A stretch of 64,000 nucleotides of DNA from Aegilops tauschii subsp. strangulata (lineage: Eukaryota > Streptophyta > Magnoliopsida > Poales > Poaceae). The stretch is taken from NCBI RefSeq assembly GCF_002575655.3, contig NC_053037.3, positions 324,783,294 to 324,847,293 on the forward strand, in the 5' to 3' direction. Under the pieces are notes generated by a model. That model was not told the origin of the DNA. It worked only from the letters and a program-made list of their open reading frames with translations, and did no database searches. Shown here one piece after another: positions 58,701 to 64,000 of this stretch. The translations under genes and the position numbers were made by a program. The number at the start of each line of letters is the position of its first letter. Within the stretch, counting starts at the first letter, position 1.

Positions 58701-60035
58701 CTCCCTAGCGAAGAGGATTTGGCTGTTCCTGATCTGGAGGCTCAGTTGGTGGCGGCTCTTCATATTATCCTGGATTGGACGGTTCCATATTTGGCGTATA
58801 TGAACCGGGGCGAGTTACCAGAGGATGAAACTTCGGCCAGGCAGATAATCCGGCGGTCCAAGTCCATGACTATTATCAATGGAGAGTTACATCATTGCAG
58901 TGTGACAAGGGCGGTTAAGCGTTGTGTATCTCCTGAAGATGGCCGCGAAATTTTCCGTGAGATCCACGAAGGAGATTGTGGTCACCACACCGGTTCAAAA
59001 TCTCTGGTAGCCAAGGCGTTTCATCACGGTTTCTATTGGCTGACGGCTCATGCTGATGCTGAGGACTTGGTCAAAAGGTGTGATGGATGTCAAAATTTCT
59101 CATGACGCGCTCATGTACCGGCTCAGGAATTGAGAATAATTCCAATCACTTAGCCGTTTGCAACTTGGGGGCTAGATATGGTTGGGCCCTTTAAGAGATC
59201 CAAGGACAAGAAGACCCACCTTTTGGTGGCGGTTGATAAGTTCACGAAGTGGGTGGAGGCAGAGCCAGTCAGTAAGTGTGATGCGGCCACGGCGGTTCAA
59301 TTCATCAAGAAGGTGATTTTCCGGTTTGGCTTTCCACACAGCATTATAACAGATAATGGTACCAATCTGTCAAAAGGTGCCATGAAGGAGTTCTGTCAAC
59401 GTGAGCACATCCGGCTTGACATATCATCAGTGGCTCACCCCCAGTCCAATGGTCAAGCGGAGAGGGCCAATCAAGAGATCTTGAGAGGCATCAAACCCCG
59501 GCTTATGGTTCCTTTGCAACGGACGCCGGGTTGTTGGGTAGAGTAGTTACCTTCTGTGTTATGGAGCATCAATACCACACCCAACAGATCGACGGGTTAC
59601 ACGCCTTTTTTCATGGTTTATGGAGCGGAGGCGGTTCTCCCTAGTGACATCCATCGTGACTCACTTCGTGTAACGGCGTATGTTGAAGCTGACAATGAGA
59701 AGGCACGACAAGAAGCACTTGACCTGTTAGATGAGGAGCGTGGCATTGCAGCAGCCCGTTCGGCGATTTATCAACAAGATCTGCGTCATTATCACAGCCC
59801 CCGGGTTAGAACCAGAACTTTTCAAGAAGGCGATCTGGTGCTCCGACTCATACAGGATCAGACGGATATGCACAAGTTATCCCCACCTTCGGAAGGACCC
59901 TTTGTGGTTAGCAAGAATCTGCATAATGGGTCATACTATCTTATAGATGTTCGAGAGCGCAAAGACTCACGTAAATCGGAGGAGGAGACCCACAGGCCGT
60001 GGAATATCGCTCATCTTCGGCCTTACTATACTTAA
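58701..60035 (+). pseudogene. pol: Element C integrase
   Basis: The zinc domain (GHHTGSKSLVAK ... RCDGCQNFS) ends at a TGA at 59103-59105. The core lies in 59178-59546 with GLDMVGPFKRS, IITDNGTNLSKG and NGQAERANQEI, so all D-D-E residues are present. TAGs lie near 59153 (Trp expected) and at 59544 (Glu expected). The C-terminal part 59556-60035 ends WNIAHLRPYYT, with the chromodomain-free end typical of this lineage. Confidence 0.85.
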
Positions 60036-61550
60036 GCCATAGGCTTTGCTCATGTACATAGTTATGACAATGTATATATTATGATCAATATAATATACCG
60101 GAGCCTCAGCTAAAGCGGGGTATCTGTTGGTTTTTACATCATGTGTGGTTACATGGGGGCTTCTGTTTGTAAAGCGGCCTCCGGTTTACCCTTTGATTCA
60201 GCTTATAAAGCTTTATATGAAGAAAAATCACTTGGGGGCTTGGTCGTACTCGAACCATAGCTACACCTCTTGATCGGCGCAAGGCCGCCAGAAAAATCAC
60301 TTGGGGGCTTGGTCGTGTTCGAACCATAGCTACGCCAGAAGATTATTTAGGGGCCAAAGAGAGTGTTGCAAAAGAACAACTCAAACATAGGCACCCACTG
60401 AGCACAGCTCAAAATATTGCTTGGGGATTCTTTGCTATCAAAAATGAAAAAAAGAATCTACACTTGTAATAGGTTATCAAGCCACGGCTTGGAAGCCTGG
60501 TGTATACACCTAAAACCCCGGGTTAGCCTCCCTTTTTAAGTAAGTCACTCTGTCCAGGTAAACCTAGTATGACCCGTCGAACTATGACAAGTCAATCTAT
60601 ATGAGACCCTGAACTTGTCAAAGTTAAAACAACGATTGGTTAAGGATTGAGGACCATCTTAAAAGGCTTTGTGAAATGGTTTAACTCAGTGTCCTGGCAG
60701 CCCATGAAAAGCCTCGAATTTGGGGCCTGGCAGCCCGTGAAAAGCCTCGACTACAAGTTTTCATTTGCTTTTTGCCACGTTTTTCTCTCTTTTGATAAGA
60801 CTTATGATGTTTTTTGATAAACCGGTGTTCATCAACCCGGCTAGGCTGTCAACTACAAGTTGTCAGTACATAATCACTTATAACCCGGAGTTTCTTAACC
60901 CGGTCTGGTTTCGACTCTAAGTCGCCATCATTGAATACACTGGTATTTATCACAACCTGGCACGGTTTTATCATAAACCGGCACGGTATGAAAGGAGTTA
61001 TCATTACTCAAGATTGGGGTAATCACCCTCACTACCAATGTTGGTCAGCCAACGTTGTGGTTCAAGGTCACAGGTATCAATTATTTTCATATTTGATTAT
61101 CTTTTTTCAGCCTTGGTTATAAACCCTGGCTATATATCTGGGCATCATGACCCTTCCGGCGGTAAACCGCCAGGACACTATCAACTTTTTGTGTGCAGGG
61201 ATAGATCGCTACAGGATTATGAACATAATATGTCTTAAGCATGGCGGATTAACAAGTGTCAGGCACAAATAAATATGCACGAAGGCATAACAGACCAAGT
61301 GTTTTAACTAGCCTATTACAAGGCGTTTCAGTGCCCAAAAGGATAATTGTTTCTCAATAAGCATTGCAGCACGTGGAAGACTAAACCGGCCTCCGGATCA
61401 TGATTCGTCTCCAGCTTGACCTGACGGTTGCGGATCATCTTGCACCAGTTCATCCTCTTCGTCTCTACCCAGCGGCTGGAAGTCAATAGTTGTCCAGTCG
61501 ATCCCAGTTAGGGCTTGGAACACAGCTTCATCGCTTATAAGGGTGGACGG
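60036..61550. other. Element C spacer between integrase and antisense gene
   Basis: About 1.5 kb without a recognised ORF. It contains several short direct repeats and PPT-like cttgggggct blocks at 60231 and 60300, and corresponds in position to 28281-29107 of F1. Confidence 0.65.
60221..60333 (+). repeat. Direct repeat of 44 bp (offset 69)
   Basis: agaaaaatcacttggggg ... gaaccatagctac occurs at 60221-60264 and 60290-60333 with two differences. Nearby, ggcagcccatgaaaagcctcga at about 60698 repeats at about 60728 with one change. Confidence 0.85.
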
Positions 61551-64000
61551 TTAAATGTCAGGGGCATAAGTGTGCTTACGAATTGGCGGGATGAGATTTT
61601 GAACCTCAGGAGTTGGTGCGGCCACCCGTTTGTTGTTAACGTCATAACTTGCCTGATAATGTGAAAGATCAACTTCTTCAGCTAATTGGCAAGCCAGCGG
61701 ACGTACTTCCCGGTTTATGGCTCGGAGGTCCTCATTGCCAAATTCTGATCCGTCTTCTTTCAAGCTCGGATAGCCTTTGCTGACATCTTCCGGATCAAGA
61801 TCGGGCACCCATGCTTTTGCCCGGGTTAGCGCGGTCAGAGGACCAGCTCTTGCAGCGATCTCTTTAACTCTTCTACCCGGGCAGGCAGCATTGACAGCAT
61901 TTCTAAAGTCTCCTTGATTAAAGTTGGGGCGGTTTGTTGTGAGAAGCGGTGCAGATAATCCGTTGCGCGCCGGTATACAACTGCTCTATAAGAGTATAGG
62001 CAGCCTTCAGTTTCTTCTGTACATCAGAGCCCAGGTGGCTAATGCGAGTCCCTGTATCGTTCCAAACATCAGTAAATCGGCAATGAATGAGATGATATGA
62101 TGAGGATTTAAAGATAGGAGGCTTACCGAACACAACAACAGTCATAGCATGTACTTGCCGCTTTACACCAGTCAGCTCGTCTACCACCGGTTTAAGAGCT
62201 GCTTCTGCGTCCTTGGCTCTTTTCTACAAAACAGATTTTTCTGTGTTCCAATCCGCCCGCTCCTTGTTGAAACTCTCCTTTATCTTTTCCATAGCGGCTA
62301 AAGCGCTGGTCAGCTCATCCTTCGCTTTGGAAGTTTCGGCTTGCTGGGACTTGATATTTTCTTGCAGATCGGCAGTTTGAGATTCCTTTTTGCTCAGCTC
62401 AGCCTATAAGAAACAGACATATTATGGGTTGACGGTATATATTTGAAGTACCAAGCACATAACAAGTTATGCACCTGATACTTGGGGGCTAATGCATATT
62501 TGCTTGTTCTCGGAAATTTCTACAAGTCCCAAGCACAATACAAGTATTACTCTTGGCACTTGGGGGCTAATGTATGTTTGCACAAAATACTGACATGGAA
62601 ATTCTTTTAAAAAAAGTCCCGGTTAATCTTATAAAGTTAAACCGGCCCTTGGGGGCTACACCAGTGAAAAGATACAGTATTGCAAATATAAAGTTATTAC
62701 TAAGTCCCGGTTTGGATTGATATCATAAACCGGCCCTTGGGGGCTACTGGAGTTGACATTGGAAATTGGACATAAGAGAAAACAGTTGTGTGGTTACCTC
62801 ATATCGCTCCTTCATCAGATTTACTAAACCGTCTTCATAGTCGCGACTAGTATACAGACGGTTCAAGAAGCCAGAGTGAATGTCTTGGGCGTTGAGATGG
62901 GCGTACCTGGATAAATCAGTTTTCCATTTACCCTTGCCCATAGCAGAAAGCTCATCCTTGGCGCTATGCTTGGATAAAGCGACCGGGTTGCCAAGAGCAG
63001 TGTGGCTCACACCAGTAATCATAATATCATCTTCTTTATCATCAGTGGCCTTCACTGGAGTGGAAGGCTTATCAGCAGCCTTAGCCGGACTGGCTGCTTT
63101 ATCATCTGTGCGAGCCGGACTAGTCGGTTTGTCCGTATGACCTGTGGTGTCAACTTCTACTCGTTCAACAACGAAATCATAATCTTGTTGCGGCGGATCA
63201 TCAAGCAGAAATTCAGCATTGGTTTCTACTGGGTCTGGGGTTTTCTCCGGTTCAACAACCACATTTTCGTCAGTCGGTTTGTTTAACCGGTCCTTCTTGC
63301 TGGATCTTGGCTTGGCACTGAAGAACAAATATAAAAGTCAATAAATTGTGTACAGCATAAAGCATTGAAAATAAGTTTAAAGGTATGACTCACCCAGGAA
63401 CTGTCTTGAGGACTGGAAGCTGTGTGGTTGTTGACTCACCAGAGGATGAGTGAGGTGTTCCCTGATAATTTGAATCAGACGGATTAAGAGGCTGCGGAAA
63501 CAACCCGCCTTGGGGCAAGAAGTATCAAGAGTATAAGAGACCTCTGATCGGCGTTTCCGAACCGGCGGGTTCGGTAAACCGGCGGAGGTAACTACCTGGT
63601 CGCTGTGCCGGGTTGTGCGGCGAGCTTCGTGTTGCTGCGTCTTCAAAAGAAAGTTTGGGTCCAAGTGAGCAAGGGGGTGAGAAAATTTTACTTTCCGGTT
63701 TGCTCGACGGATTTTTGATGTTGGCAGAGGATCTGAATCGGAGGAAAGAATAATTACCTCAACGTCATCAGCTTGACTGCCTTCAGCGTCGTCCTGATAA
63801 TAGTCATTGTCAATGAGGTGTATGAAAAATGGACCAAGAGAGTCAAGTTCTACCTCTGAGTCCAGATTAGCCTCGTCGGCATCTGCATTTGGCTCGGAAG
63901 ACGCAGTGGTCCTTTTCTTGGCAGGTTTTTTAACAACCTTGGTCTTCGGGCGAAGAGACTTTGCCGGTTTATCTTGTGGTTTTTTCTTCCAGAACGGATC
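61551..64000 (-). pseudogene. Element C antisense accessory gene, 3' part, runs off window
   Basis: Opposite strand to pol, same place as in F1/F2. Predicted exons on the minus strand: from beyond 64000 to about 63394; 63317-62798; 62403-62127; about 62090-61551. The first visible segment is open for over 200 codons from the window edge and is rich in Lys, Asp and Ser, with KKPAKKRTT. The second holds repeated DKP-S/T-P-A/V-K segments (low complexity). The third is a coiled coil (ADLQENIKSQ, KERADWNTEK) with one TAG. The last contains KAWVPDLDPEDVSKGYP, comparable to MVKTRYTKLDPNHMARVG of F2, and ends KHTYAPDI. Lesions include a frameshift and stop near 61918. The phase of the first intron does not fit, so this model is approximate. 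Confidence 0.55.

Larger units (their letters stand above)
3011..64000 (-). mobile_element. Element B: Athila-like Gypsy retrotransposon, interrupted, right end outside window
   Basis: In minus orientation the 3' LTR occupies 3011-3561 plus 33891-34742. Its polypurine tract lies at 34743-34757, and internal sequence runs 34743-40580. An ATHILA ORF-1-like gene, protease and gag follow in that physical order; gag is cut at 40580 by element C. The left LTR end begins tgataaccc and the right end is gacgtatca, giving TG...CA on the element strand. The five bases left of the element are cgtgg (3006-3010); the matching TSD would lie beyond the window. RT, RNase H and integrase are absent between protease and ORF-1, so this copy looks non-autonomous. 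Confidence 0.7.
40581..64000 (+). mobile_element. Element C: Tat-lineage Gypsy retrotransposon, 3' end outside window
   Basis: The 5' LTR is 40581-41094, then a primer-binding-site-like sequence, gag, protease, RT, RNase H, archaeal-type RNase H and integrase on the plus strand, and an antisense gene on the minus strand running off the window. Interrupted at 44474/56869 by the LARD-like element. The five bases before the LTR are agcag (40576-40580); the same should follow its 3' LTR. Pol is related to Fatima but a different family. It carries at least seven stops or frameshifts. Confidence 0.85.

Noticed and set aside
41114..60035. Methylation-driven C-to-T decay as the cause of element C stops
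   Set aside because: Some stops fit C-to-T or G-to-A change, but others (such as the Glu codon at 59544 and the two-base change at 57349) do not; without a consensus the pattern is not supported.
60221..62750. Spaced short direct repeats that could recall a CRISPR-like array
   Set aside because: Plant retrotransposon context, repeats of uneven length and spacing, and no associated genes; better explained as polypurine-tract-like motifs and small duplications.
1..64000. Host protein-coding, tRNA or rRNA genes
   Set aside because: No plausible host gene model or structural RNA was seen outside mobile elements; the exonuclease-like frame lies inside a transposon.

Overview
The window is intergenic DNA from a large grass genome, almost certainly a Triticeae species (wheat/Aegilops/barley relatives). 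The evidence is an Angela/BARE-like Copia element, two Fatima-like Gypsy elements and several other long Triticeae-type LTR retrotransposons stacked inside one another. I see no single-copy host gene, tRNA, rRNA or CRISPR array. Nearly all coding sequence is retrotransposon gag/pol broken by stops, frameshifts or insertions. Family names are from recognition only; coordinates, termini, target-site duplications (TSDs) and motifs were read from the sequence.

Layout. (1) 1-1370: partial LTR of a Gypsy family of the WHAM/Sabrina kind. (2) 1371-3010: probable CACTA-like DNA transposon carrying a degenerate DEDD 3'-5' exonuclease-like gene on the minus strand. (3) 3011 to beyond 64000: minus-strand Athila-like Gypsy ('element B'): 3' LTR, ATHILA ORF-1-like gene, protease, gag, with no reverse transcriptase or integrase in the visible part. 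(4) 3562-33885: minus-strand Angela-like Copia inside the element B LTR (TSD gtgaa). (5) 10931-32606: plus-strand Fatima-like element 'F1' inside the Angela 5' LTR (TSD gagga). (6) 13580-25201: minus-strand Fatima-like element 'F2' inside the F1 reverse transcriptase, without a TSD and with about 362 bp missing. (7) 13930-15505: solo LTR inside the F2 3' LTR. (8) 40581 to beyond 64000: plus-strand Tat-lineage Gypsy 'element C' inside element B gag. (9) 44475-56868: a 12.4-kb LARD-like element with 4.25-kb LTRs and a non-coding interior, inside element C pol (TSD gacat).

The most interesting biology is in the Tat-lineage Gypsy elements (F1, F2, C). Each has the usual gag-protease-RT-RNase H-archaeal-type RNase H-integrase set on one strand and, between integrase and the 3' LTR, a second gene on the opposite strand. 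In F1 and F2 this antisense gene has six predicted exons at corresponding places, an upstream TATA-like box, an N-terminal domain resembling the Pfam 'putative gypsy type transposon' family and a coiled-coil second half. Element C carries a diverged relative. Also notable is a 496-bp stretch of F1 that differs from the inverted F2 copy at one base, while flanking sequence differs at several percent. It shares a stop and a frameshift with F2 and is joined to F1 as a tandem duplication, which suggests repair copied from the inverted element.
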